Source: Antedon mediterranea (taxonomy: Eukaryota; Echinodermata; Crinoidea; Comatulida; Antedonidae). Taken from it: a stretch of DNA of 64,000 nucleotides. Positions 12,629 through 23,714 of this stretch are shown here, in pieces. The position numbers and the translations under genes are program-made. The stretch lies in contig NC_092677.1 of assembly GCF_964355755.1 (NCBI RefSeq), positions 18,880,101 to 18,944,100 of the forward strand. Reading direction: 5' to 3'. The notes beneath the pieces were generated by a model, which did no database searches, was not told the origin of the DNA, and saw only the letters and a list, made by a program, of their open reading frames with translations. Within the stretch, counting starts at the first letter, position 1. Each line of letters starts with the position of its first letter.

Positions 12629-13304
12629 AAGGGGGAGGGGCGGGAAATCACGATATTTTGAAACTTTCACACTATGGTGTCAGAGGTCCTCCATTAGAAT
12701 GTTTAACAAATTATTTAAAAAATTGATATTTTTTGGGCTGATTGTTTTTGTGCAAATGTTGTTATTCTTTCTTTAATAACTTTATAACTTCAATTTGTAA
12801 TATTGTATCTGTCCTGGGTCATCTTGAGACAAGTTCTTTGTCTTGTCTTAATCCTAACCTTTAAAATTTAAACAATATATTATCATTATTACTATTATTA
12901 TCAAATATTTAATTACTTTCCTTGTACTTTTTTTTGTCGTCTAATTGGTTTAATAAATGTTACCAAACATTAATTTTGAGACATTCCCTGTCAATTTTAC
13001 ATATTATTTGCCGACAAAGCAGACAAGAAGTAGATACAAGATGCAATAAAAAAAAAATTGGAACAGTTTTTGAAAACAATATTAAACTGTAAAACAAATA
13101 CTGTATATGATACAAACTCAGCTTACATTTTTAGTCATACCATTACCCTCTTAACCATGTGTTTGTATTGTTTATTTCGGTTCCTTTGAGATTCAAATAA
13201 AAAAATTGACAAAAGCCCATTCTATCCTGAAAATAATCCCATTGAGATCACTTTTGCAAACCAAAGAGATTTTTCGAGGTTTTACAGTATTCTGTATCAT
13301 GCTT
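12629..13304. other. Intergenic, no gene seen
   Basis: AT-rich and low-complexity tracts only. Confidence 0.4.
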
Positions 13305-13543
13305 AAAAAAAGTATGTACATTCAGTGTAACATTGGAAAAATTATGGAATCTAATTTTAACATGATGACGTCATCAAAATAAAACATAAAAACAATTTCA
13401 GAAAATAATTGTATATTATTGTATTTATATAATATACAATTATTTTCTGAAATTGTTTTTATGTTTTATTTTGATGACGTCATCATGTTAAAATTAGATC
13501 CCATAATTTTTCCTATGTTACACTGAATGTACATACTTTTTTT
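13305..13543. repeat. 239-bp near-perfect palindrome
   Basis: Two arms of about 115 bp mirror each other around a short AT spacer near 13424. The arms start AAAAAAAGTATGTACATTC on the left and end as its inverse on the right, with only a few mismatches. Each arm contains GATGACGTCATC. The structure is that of a snap-back MITE whose two halves are almost entirely terminal inverted repeat. There is no coding capacity. It lies about 1.5 kb upstream of the RBM12B start codon. Confidence 0.85.
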
Positions 13544-14186
13544 ACGCAAGAGTTGAATCCAGTTCAACTCTAGCAATAGCGCAACGCTAAAACGTAAGAA
13601 CTGACCAATCATCTTGGCGATACAGCACATGACGTCACGTAATTGATGATGAAAAAAATTCTGCTGACTACATTTATTTTTGCGCGGTTAAAGCTAGACC
13701 TAGACTTGCCAAAGTGACTATAAAGTGATGTTCCAGAAAGTAGGTGTGGGGATATTAGGTAGGTCTAAGTATTCTGCCTAGTCCAAAATGCTATTAGGCC
13801 TAGGATAGGCCTACTGAAAACGAAGAACCATCAGTATAGAGATAGTATGCATAGACCCACGTCTCCTACAGAGGCAGCGGAATCCTCTATTCATTTGTTC
13901 GCGTTACGACAACGTCGTGAGTTTTCAACTTTAACGTTCAACGCTAGAAATCAAATGTTCGCGGTATCGTTATCATTTCAACTTGATTGTTTTTAAACGA
14001 TCATCATTGAACTAACTATTTCGATGATATCGCTGACTAAACGTCGACAGGAAAACCGGCTAAAAAGTAAAAGCAATCAAAAGTTATTTATTTACTGGCA
14101 ATAAACGTACAAATAAAGTACGGGAAAAAGGTGATTCATACTAATATGAGACTTGCCTGACTTTAAACAGTTTTAAATTTATTATA
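13544..14186. other. Presumed RBM12B upstream region
   Basis: CpG-containing sequence is denser at about 13890-14060 than in the surrounding DNA, as expected of a promoter-proximal region. The RBM12B coding exon is preceded by a splice acceptor, so a non-coding first exon should lie upstream, but I cannot place it. Confidence 0.3.
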
Positions 14187-14692
14187 TTAATAGGGAGGTT
14201 TCGCAATGTAATGAATACGAAAACGAATACGTCTTGCACACGTATTCGTTTCTGAAGCCAGTAAAAATATGTTTCGCATGGCAACGAAATATTGAGGGCG
14301 TCGTCCAAAATATGACTGCGCTAAATTTGAGCGAAGCGCAGGTACGTGTTGCTTGGCTGCCTAGGCCTAGCGTAACATCAAAGCTAGTAAGGACTTTAAA
14401 AAAACTGCTATTTATCAAAATTGACCTGGCATTTTAGTAAATTACTTTAGTAAATTACTTTCAATAAATCTATAATTATATTATAATCATGAATCATTCC
14501 TGATTCAAATGCAAAATGTGCAAAATAGATCAAAAACTATACTCGTTTTGTAGTTACGAATATGACTGGTGATATTCGTCAACACGAATACGCTTTACGA
14601 ATATGAAATGGGGGTCAGCGCAAAAGTTTCACAAATGTGTGATGTATTCGTTTGGGTTATCGTATTCGTAAGGTTTTCGAAACCTCCTTAAT
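14187..14692. mobile_element. Non-autonomous DNA transposon, TTAAT duplication
   Basis: The element proper, 14192-14687, begins AGGGAGGTTTCG and ends CGAAACCTCC, and subterminal blocks rich in ACGAATACG occur in inverted orientation at both ends. It is flanked on both sides by TTAAT, a probable target-site duplication. It has no transposase. A strong splice-donor-like CAG|GTACGT lies inside at 14341. Confidence 0.7.
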
Positions 14693-15013
14693 GTCAAATG
14701 AACGCTAGAATATCTATCCTTAATCATGTTTGTGGTTCTAAAATATTGTAAATTATTACTTCTGCCACTCAAAACTATTATTAAAATTTCAAATCGAGCA
14801 GAGACACAGGTGTGTTGGTGGGAGTGGGGGTGTATATTGGAAAGTGATATATACAGGAGTAATGAGGTGCCGAAGCCAAATTAAATATAAATGTTAGCTA
14901 AACTATTGTTGCTGATAGTGCTTTAACTCTTTTGAGTTTTTCATCATTCATATAAAAGCTTATGTCTTAAATGTTTTATTTTGCATACATATTTACTCAT
15001 TGTAGGTTAAAAA
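14693..15013 (+). other. RBM12B 5' leader and splice acceptor
   Basis: A pyrimidine-containing tract ends in CTCATTGTAG at 15005, so the exon carrying the start codon probably begins at 15006, eight bases before the ATG. An intron in the 5' leader just before a long coding exon is the arrangement known for vertebrate RBM12 genes. Confidence 0.55.
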
Positions 15014-18000
15014 ATGGCAATCATTCTACGGCTTCAAGGACTACCATGGTCTGCCACTGCATCAGATATACGACAGTACTTTGTAGGTCTTAGCATCCCT
15101 GATGGCGGAGTACATATAGTTGGTGGGGAAGACGGTGATGTCTTTATTGCCTTTGCAAGTGATGAAGATGCTCGTCAAGCCATGAGGCGACAAAAGGAGC
15201 CACTAATGGGTGTTCGTGTCATGATTCTGCTCAGTAGCAAATCGGAAATGCAGGAGGTGATTGCAAAAAGCCGACAGGCTCAAGGAAGAGATCCATTCCA
15301 TAGTGACTCAAATGCATCCAAAGAAAGTTCTGCGACCATAGATACGTCTTCTGCAATGAAACTTGATGCTTCTGCACAATCTGGCTTTGATAGAAGAGAT
15401 ATAAATTTTGCTTCACCAATGTCACCAGATCCATCGCAGGGAGGACGACCAATTGCAGCTGATAATTTCCAAGATCGCAGTAGAATTCCTGATCAAGAAG
15501 CTCGAGATAGGAAAGTTGTCACCTCATACAATGATCCTTATAATCAATCAAGAACAATAGCTCCAGAAAATGGTTCATTTGGTCATACCGAAAACAGGCC
15601 AAGAGATCATGACCGAAGAACTCCTCAAACATCATGGCAACGTGATGCAAGAGAAGGCACTTCATCTAATTTTAATGATCCACACCAACCTTTTTGCCGT
15701 GATCCACCTCGTGGTGCTGACAGCCTTCTTGGTGATGTTCCAGGACATCAAGTTGTATCACAGTCTCTAAGAGAACCTCAGTCTGACCATAATTGGCCAA
15801 AGAATGATGTACGATCAAGACACCCATTTAAACCTGATAACAGTAGTGAAAATCCAATGGATGGACGATCATTCAGTCATCGGGAGACAGAAGACTTTGG
15901 ACAAAGGCATGGCAGACCAGCTCATCCACAAGATCCATTTGAAGGTGCTGGTAGAGATTTTATTCATGGGAAATATGCAGAAGAGCCAGGAAGAGACATT
16001 CGTGCCCCAGGAGATTTTGGTCATTCAAAAGGAGTACCACTTGCTGAAGAATCACGTTTACCACATGATGTTGCTTATAAACGTGAGCTTGAGGAATCAC
16101 TGTGTGTGTATCTGCAAGGTTTGCCATTTACTATAAAAGAACATGAAGTTGTTGATTTTTTTCGTGGTTTACGCATTGCTCGAAATGGTATCGGTATTGT
16201 TTTAGACCCACAGGGAAGACCAGTTGGAGATGGTTTTGTAAAATTTGTTTCTAAAAGAGATACTGTTGATGCATTAAAAAGACATAAAAACTACATTGGC
16301 AACTGCTTTGTGGAAGTAATACCATGTTCAGAAGGTGAATATCAGACAATGAAAAAGCCTTTGTCTGTTCAGTCTATAGATAGGCATGTACCTGATGGAC
16401 ATCATAGGAGAAGTGGAGAACCATTTCGAAAAGGTGATGGTCACGGTCTACCTTCTCTTCTTGGAATACCAACTCAAGAACCCTTCACTCCTCAAGATAG
16501 AGATCATCGAAGGGATATGCCCTTTGGTAGAAGAGATGGCCAAGATACTTTTCACCCAAGAAACAAAGGACCTACTGGTCCCAACTTTCACAGAGATCAG
16601 AAAGGGACAATGAGAGACGATTTCAACAGGGAAGGTATAATTGCAGAGGGTAGTAGAGACCACTTCAATCCAAATCGTAGAGGTAGTTTTGAATCTGGTA
16701 GCAGAGATGTGTTGACTCCTGGTGATAGAGAAGGTTTTAATCCAGGAAACAGAGAAGAATATTTTCAGGGAAACCGAGACAGATTTCATCCAGGCAGCAG
16801 AGAAGGATTTCATCAGGGCAACAGAGAAGGATTTAATCCAGGCAATGGGGAAGGATTTACGAAGAGAGACTTTAATTCAGGCAGAAGAGAAGAATTTAAT
16901 AGAGACAGAGACCATTTTACTTCCAACAGAGACACAAATTTGAGAGATTCTTTTGGCCCTCTTGATAGACGTCGTGATGAAAGAGGTCTTGGTGGCCAAC
17001 TTGATAGAGGTCTTGGCGGCCCTCTTGATAGAGGTCTTGGCGGCCCTCTTGATAACAGCCTTGGTATAACTCTCGGAGAATCTTCCCACAGAGATCCTAG
17101 TGGAAATTTTGATATAGGACCTGGTGGACCTCTCAATAGAGGACCTGGTGGACCTCCTAATAGAGGACCTGGTGGACCTTTCATTAGAGATGGGCCACTT
17201 CTAAGATTAGGAGGCGATGAAAGTTTAATGGATGCTGAAATGCCAGATGATATGTATGGAGCAAGTGGCCGGCCAACCATAAGTGGACCTTACTCTAAAG
17301 ATAGATTCAACCATGATGAATTTAATCGAAACCCAGGTGAATTTCATAATAGACATCAAGGACCATTTGAGAGAGAGCCAGGGCGAAATATTGGTCATCA
17401 AGCTAGAGCACATGATGGTAAATATGAATGGGAACGAGATGGACCAAGTTCACTGCAAAGAGAACGTGGACGGCCACCAGGAAATGTTGACAAGCAACAT
17501 AGACGACCAGATATGTCCTTTAATAGAGATAGACCACGGACAGAGAATCAATTTGAAAGAGAATTTAAAAGTGGTTATGATGCACAGTCAGACAGAGATA
17601 GAAGGCGCACTGACAGACAAAGTGAGAAACAAAGAGGCCGATCTGATGACCAAGTTTCAATGGATAAAAGTAGGCAAACACACAAAGACAAAAGTGAACC
17701 AGATGCTCAATCAACATCATTAGATTTAAGAATCAAATCATCAGAAAATTCGAGAGACCAAAGTAGAGAAAGAGATAGAAGTACTTCTGGCCGAGAATCT
17801 TCAAGAGAAAAACGGGGATCTGACAGGATTAGGTCAAAAGACATAAAAGATAAATCTAGTTCTGGTGATGAGAGAACAAAAGATAGAATAACAAACAGAG
17901 ATAAAAATATTGTAAATGGACCTTACACAACACGTAGTGATCATGATAGAGAACGAAAAAGGTCGCCATCCAAATCATCTCGTTCACAGCGTGATAGATC

Positions 18001-19616
18001 TCGTTCTCCAATTCGTAGTCAGTGTGTCGAATTGAAAGGTATACCACCAGATTGTCAAGCTGAAGACATTTACCAGTTTTTCAAAGGATTATCAGTTGCT
18101 TCAGAAGGGGTCTTTATTCCATATGATAGTAAAACTGGAAAAGCTGTTGGGCAATGTTATGTTAAGTTTGCTTCAGAGAAAGATGCCCAAAGTGCATGCA
18201 AAATAATTGGTAATAAAATTGGTCATAATGTTATAGAAATCACCAGTATTCTGAAAGAAATCATGGAAGTTAGAGTTAAAGAATATAAGAAACGATTAAT
18301 GGATGGCACCACTGAATCTTCACCTAAAGGTACAACTGATCCAGAGCAGCAAACCCCAATAGAGGAAGCAAGCAAACCTGAACTGATTTTTAGGGTAAGG
18401 TTGGAGAATGTTCCATATACATGCTCTGTAGAAGAAATTTACCAGTTCCTTCCTGACTGCCAGATTGCACGAAGAGGCATTAATTTTGTTCGACATTTAG
18501 ATGGAATAAATATGGGTAAACCCAATGGAAGTGTGATTGTGGAGTTTGTAAATGAAGCTGATATTAGTAGATCACTTGCAAAAAATGGAAATACGATAAG
18601 GGGGAGAAATGTAAAAATAGTAAAAATATATGAGGATGTTCCTACTCAAATTTTACTTCAAAGGCCAAACAATAGAGACTATGATGATAGAATGAGCAAT
18701 TCATCAAGAAATGTCCCATTATTACCGAGATTTGGAGGAAGCGGAGGACCAGGTATGCGACCACCAGGATTATCTTCATTTGGGAAGCCTAGGCTCGATT
18801 TTTTGCAGTCCGGGCCCAGGCAGGTCTTTGGTAATCCTCATATGCATGGTGAAGAAAACAATGGTCCTGCGCCAAACATTCAGAAACTTGGTGATAATAA
18901 CTGTGTCATTGGAATTACCAATTTGCCGTTAGATGTTGCCATTCCACACATTCTCAAATTTTTCCAGAATTTCTCACCCATTACAAACTCTGTCAGACTA
19001 CATTTCAACAATGCTGGTATGCCAACTGGAGATGCTTTAATTGCATTCCCAACACCAATGCTAGCTAACAATGCTGTGGAAGACCTACATGGCACTATGC
19101 TTGGAGGAAGAACAATAGGCCTTAAAATGACACAGGTAATTGTTTTATATCTAGTTATATAATTAATTTGTACATGGCTCAGACAATTTTGGGTACAGTA
19201 TAAATATGGTTGCCCACTCATTTGTTCAATTCAATTTATTATGATAAAAATGCAAATAACTACAACAGGCAGTCTTTCTCCGCTGGCTGAAAATAAGTGG
19301 TCTTAAAGACCTGCATTATACAAAAATAAATGTGGAAATATACCATCCAAGTATAATCCCATGCTACTCAAGTATAGTCCCACCTCATAATGTAGGTTAT
19401 ATTTGGATTGGATACTAGACTAAATCCATTAATAATGTAACCCAAGTGTCCACTGCAGTACAGAGCAGAAAAGGAATAGTATAACTAGTTATAAGTTCTT
19501 TTAAGCTAGCGCATGAAACATTTTTCCAATTTTGCATTATGGTTGTTATAAATTACTAAATGTAGTACTTAAATGCTAAATAATAAATCTTTCAGCCCCC
19601 ACCTGGTGTGATGTAA
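15014..19616 (+). CDS. RBM12B: RBM12B-like multi-RRM RNA-binding protein
   Basis: Coding exons are 15014-19135 and 19596-19616. The donor ACACAG|GTAATT joins TTTCAG|CCCCCA in phase 0, giving 1380 aa ending KMTQPPPGVM. RRM1 at residues 1-75 has the family signature IPDGGVHIVGGEDGDVFIAF. Further RRMs lie at about 363-440 (LQGLPFTIKE), 1004-1080, 1125-1205 and 1297-1374. The 560 residues between RRM2 and RRM3 are an Arg/Asp/Gly/Asn-rich, presumably disordered linker with internal repeats. The family acts in the nucleus on RNA; precise targets are unknown. Five RRMs, the Arg/Asp-rich linker and adjacency to CIBAR1 favour RBM12B over RBM12, but an unduplicated ancestor of both is equally possible. 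If the last intron is retained, the protein ends in eight other residues (VIVLYLVI). Confidence 0.92.
16640..17190 (+). repeat. Coding repeats in the RBM12B linker
   Basis: Two repeat types sit in frame. The first is a degenerate 8-9 residue unit of the form (G)(N/S)REGFNPGN, repeated at about 16720-16860. The second is a short Gly/Leu/Pro unit (LGGPLDRG and GPGGPLNRG) at about 16985-17180. They look like recent slippage products within a disordered linker and produce spurious open frames on the opposite strand. Confidence 0.75.
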
Positions 19617-19754
19617 GAAGGTGACTCATTATTCTACCAACAACACCTTCAAACTGATATGCAGCTGTTTTATCTGTTTAAACGGAACTTGCAAGACTTT
19701 TCACAAGATCAATCAATACAGTTATATAATTACATAAAATTTCTTTTTGAACAA

Positions 19755-19948
19755 CCAAAAATAGTATAAGCGAACTTACAGTACGTTTCGAAACCTATCA
19801 GGTTTCATTCTCAACTGGCGTTTCATCGTCTAGCATTGTTAATCCCATGACGTCATGGGATTAACAATGCTAGACGATGAAACGCCAGTTGAGAATGAAA
19901 CCTGATAGGTTTCGAAACGTACTGTAAGTTCGCTTATACTATTTTTGG
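19755..19948. repeat. Perfect 194-bp palindrome in RBM12B 3' region
   Basis: Bases 19755-19851 are the exact reverse complement of 19852-19948, with no spacer. The centre is CCATGACGTCATGG and the outer ends are CCAAAAATAG and CTATTTTTGG. It starts 138 bases after the RBM12B stop codon and ends about 94 bases before the first AATAAA, so it probably lies in the mature 3' UTR, where it would fold into a 97-bp hairpin. It has no coding capacity. It is probably a MITE of the snap-back type, recent enough to have no mismatch. Confidence 0.92.
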
Positions 19949-20041
19949 AAGCTGAATGTGTAAGGATTTGTGTAGAAGTCTTCACTCTATTGTAGTCTTG
20001 ATGCAGTAACAAAATTTACCTTACTTCATTACATTCATTTT

Positions 20042-20047
20042 AATAAA
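20042..20047 (+). terminator. Candidate RBM12B poly(A) signal
   Basis: This is the first canonical AATAAA I see beyond the palindrome, about 425 bases after the RBM12B stop codon. A T-rich element follows at about 20066. Another AATAAA-like hexamer occurs near 20160, so the true site is uncertain. Confidence 0.45.
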
Positions 20048-23000
20048 GCACCTGTTTAATGTAAGGTTTTTTATTAAACAAATGTTAAACGTCTGTTTTT
20101 AATTTCAAACCATGAATTCCAACATCGTACATTTTTAATTCTTCTTACATAAATACTGTAAATAAATGTCTTTCATCTTCTTCAAGGTATTTGGTGATGA
20201 AGGTTTGTACAAATATGATACAAAATACACACTATACTGCATACTGTACTATACATCTTTCAGCATACAAGTCTAGTGTCGTCAATAATAAAATATTTTA
20301 CAAATCGTGATGCAAAACAGAAATATCTCCACAAATGTTCTCTCATCAAATCATAAAAGTAACGTTATTTTGTAAATTTCAACAAGTTCAAATTGATTGT
20401 CTTGAAATACATAGTTATTGAAATTTGTATTCAAGGATTCATAAACAAGATAAAAATAGTTACACGCAAGTAAATCCCAACAACAATACAATATTAAAAT
20501 ATGTAAAAACAGTAAAAGGTTAAAATAACAGGACTTGATCAAAATTAATTAAACAGTTCAGTTTATTTGTTCAAGTTTAATACATTCTGCTACTTTTTGT
20601 TACTTTTGCGTATTGGAAGAATATTTTTTTTAATGTACAAAATAATTTTTTTTATGTCATATTTGTTTGTATTATTTTACCTGATTACAAATGCCATTGT
20701 GCATTATCTTGTTTCTGATTATGCTATATAAGTGAATCAACCCCAATAATGCTGACACTATTATGTGTTCAGTATGATATTTGCCAAGCATTTATTTTTT
20801 ACTCATTGCGAAAAGAAGTGAGAGTAAAATTACATTATATTGTAAAATACATTGAAAAGAGGAATTACATTATAAGATAAAAAGAATTACCAACTGATCT
20901 TACAATGGATACTGTACATAACTATATTAATAAGACGTCTGCTTGAAAAGAATAGAGCATAATGTTTGATGAGTGTCATCTGTGATTAATTGATCAATTA
21001 TCAGTCATTGTGACTGTACTTTATTTTGGTGTGCTGCCTAAAAAATAATTAGGAAAAATAAAGTGTACAAAATGTTAATATTGCCGATATTTGTTAATGT
21101 ATAGTTAATTTTATTTTGTCAATTTTAGTTTTTCCAATGTATGACCTATGACCTATATATGATGGAAGTGTACCTTCACCATCTGTATGCGTGTAAAAGA
21201 TTACATTCAGTTAGTACGTGAATGACCGTAGTCACTATTATTTATTTTAATGTGCTACCTAAAAATAAAGTAAAATGTATATAATGTTAATATCTCGGAT
21301 ACATTGATTTTTATTGATTGTAGTTTTTCTTCCCATAATGTTGAATTTTAAGCACACATGCAACATAAAATGGATAAAGTGTATATTTAAAAATTCAAAA
21401 AAAGGAGTTTAGTTATTGGTTTAAAAAAAAGATCAGAAAGAAAATACATTATGTATTTGAAGAAATCTTTTATTTTAAGGACTGTAAAATAAGCAGCATA
21501 GCTTTTTAAACTTTATTCTAATATAATATTTGCATAGAACAGTACAATACACAAAGAAAATAAGCTAAAGAATGAAATTAGAAAAAGTTGTTTTTAAAAT
21601 ACTAAAGCATTATGAGTTTTCCTGCCAAATGCAGTATGTAGCCTACAAGAAAACGTTTACATTTTTTTTAAAGCAAAATGAGTGATTCTAAAAAGGTTTT
21701 TTGTGTTACGTTGTGTGGTCAATAAATGAACATTTACTAGTAGTATCTGCTTTGTATGTCTGTCCATCCTATAATAAGTATTGGCCATTCATGCATACTC
21801 CATTAGGCTGGGGGTGCGCACTAGGCCTGACATTTTAAAAGTACAAGTGCAATTTATGAAGACCTTCAGCTCTAATTTTCAAAATGTTCTTAGCTCAGCC
21901 CAAACCATAAAACTGGTCCAAGACACTTACGAATTTCGTTTCATATTCGTATAATAAATGCATTTTCCAGGGACCTAACAGCTCTATTTTTCAAATTTTC
22001 TTAGCTCTGTCCTGGAGACTTATAATATTGTTTCATATATCAATGTATAAGTGCAATTTCTGGGCATCTAGCACAAAGAAGGTAGTGTTAGTCCCGCGTT
22101 TACAATGTTTGCAGCACCCGCAGTGTTCATGTAACAAAACATATCTTGCTAAAATATTACTATGTTGTCAATTTATTTTAAAATGCCTTTGTCACATTTG
22201 AATTGGAGGATCAACATATTGCATTTTATAGGACACATGTAAGTAATACAGTATAATTATTAAACTGCAGTAAAGTTAAATACAGTACACAGAAGAAGAA
22301 CTACAAAGACCCATGACTTAGGTAAGCATATTAACCCAACTACAACTCTACCTATAAATAGGTTTCCACCGCCCCAGCACAAAATTCCTACTCACCTGCT
22401 TATAGTAAGTACCTTCAAAACATGCCACTGTCAAATTAACAAAAACATTTACATATAATTTTGATTTAATACTGTACAGAAGATGAAAATAAAACTAGTA
22501 TCTAAAAATAGTAACAACACTACAACAATTCTAGCATGCACACTTCACATTGTTAAACAAAGTAGGGCTGAAGCTAAAGCAAACTACTGTAGTCTCCAAC
22601 CAAAATGAAAATACTGTATATACAAATTTATACTCTACATTTTATTCTATGTTCAAATGATTAAACTTTTTTCAATAAATAGTGTGAAAAATAATTGGAA
22701 TACTATATTTTATGATTAAAAATGTTCTAAATACATTTTAAAAGGTTATTGGTCCAAGGTGATAAATTCAAAATGAATCCTGATTGATACAATTTAAAAG
22801 CATTTGTTTTACAACATATCAAGCAAACATTTACAGTGTACTGTACTGTAGGCAAGGTGAACTACTTTTCAATAAATACATTTCAACAAGGTGATAAGAT
22901 CCCTGCATTTACATTACAAATTTCAATAAAAAACCATTTTACAGCGTTACAATTTCATGGATCATTTGAAAGGTTAATTAATAATTAATTAAATATCTTA

Positions 23001-23266
23001 ATCCGTAAATAAAATGTTATGTAAAACAAATTTGAAATAAAATTAAATAAATTTTTTTACAATAAAATGTAAGGTTAGAGTTATTGGAATCCCTTTAATG
23101 TAATTCCTATAACAGTTGTTTATTATTATTATTAAACAAGACATGGAGACATTTTCATAAGCAATATCAAGGTTTCTTTTAAATCAAGGTATTTGTTATG
23201 AAGCAAATAATTAACATATTAGAATACTCCTAAATAATTGATCAGTTTTAATTTTTAATAATCTAT
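20048..23266. other. Convergent intergenic region RBM12B/CIBAR1
   Basis: AT-rich DNA between the 3' ends of two convergent genes. A diverged tandem duplication of about 110-130 bp is visible at 21000-21133 and 21225-21332; both copies share a GTGCT(G/A)CCTAAAAA block, an AATGTTAATAT block and an AGTTTTTC block. No further gene was recognised. Confidence 0.4.
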
Positions 23267-23630
23267 CTTGATGTATTGTCCCCCTAAAAAATAATTATTA
23301 AACATTTTTCTGTTGAATATGCCATTTTAATGTCACATAATAGTAATCGACTTGGACCAAAAATTAGATTGAAAAAAAAATTTAATTTAAATTTATCTGA
23401 AAAAACTGTAATTTAAAGCAAAAAATAGTCAAATTGGCTGCCATATCCAATGGATTTTTGATTGAATTTAACCATTTATTTTGTCATTTTATAAAGAGAA
23501 AACATTATTTTTTTAGGGTGTTTTTTTCTATGGAAGTGATTAACTTTATTAAAACTACAAAATAACCTATTCAAAATCTGATTTAATTAATCTTCATTTT
23601 TCATGTTTTTGGGGGACAATACATCTTTAA
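23267..23630. mobile_element. MITE, GTATTGTCCCCC family, copy 2
   Basis: Terminal inverted repeats GATGTATTGTCCCCC and GGGGGACAATACATC bound about 364 bp. The internal sequence closely matches the copy at 27802-28140 in the same orientation (shared CCAATGGATTTTTG and AACCATTTATTTTGTCATTT). It begins 84 bases past the CIBAR1 stop codon, inside its presumed 3' UTR. Confidence 0.8.
23545..23550 (-). terminator. Candidate CIBAR1 poly(A) signal within a MITE
   Basis: TTTATT on the plus strand is AATAAA on the minus strand. It is the first such hexamer downstream of the CIBAR1 stop (23715-23717), about 165 bases away, and it lies inside the MITE at 23267-23630. Other candidates follow further downstream. 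Confidence 0.35.
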
Positions 23631-23714
23631 ATTAAAATAGTTATATCTGACTGATACTTAATTTGTCACTAAATATAATCATCCCTAAGATCATCATGTA
23701 TTTTTGTCATTGCT

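Noticed and set aside
14182-14437. Open frames and a strong donor (14341) as an RBM12B first exon
   Set aside because: The whole stretch lies in a transposon with inverted ends and target duplication; transcript data would be needed to claim exonisation.
16448-17280. Minus-strand frames of 121 and 155 codons inside RBM12B
   Set aside because: Shadows of the repetitive Arg/Asp/Gly-rich coding sequence on the other strand.
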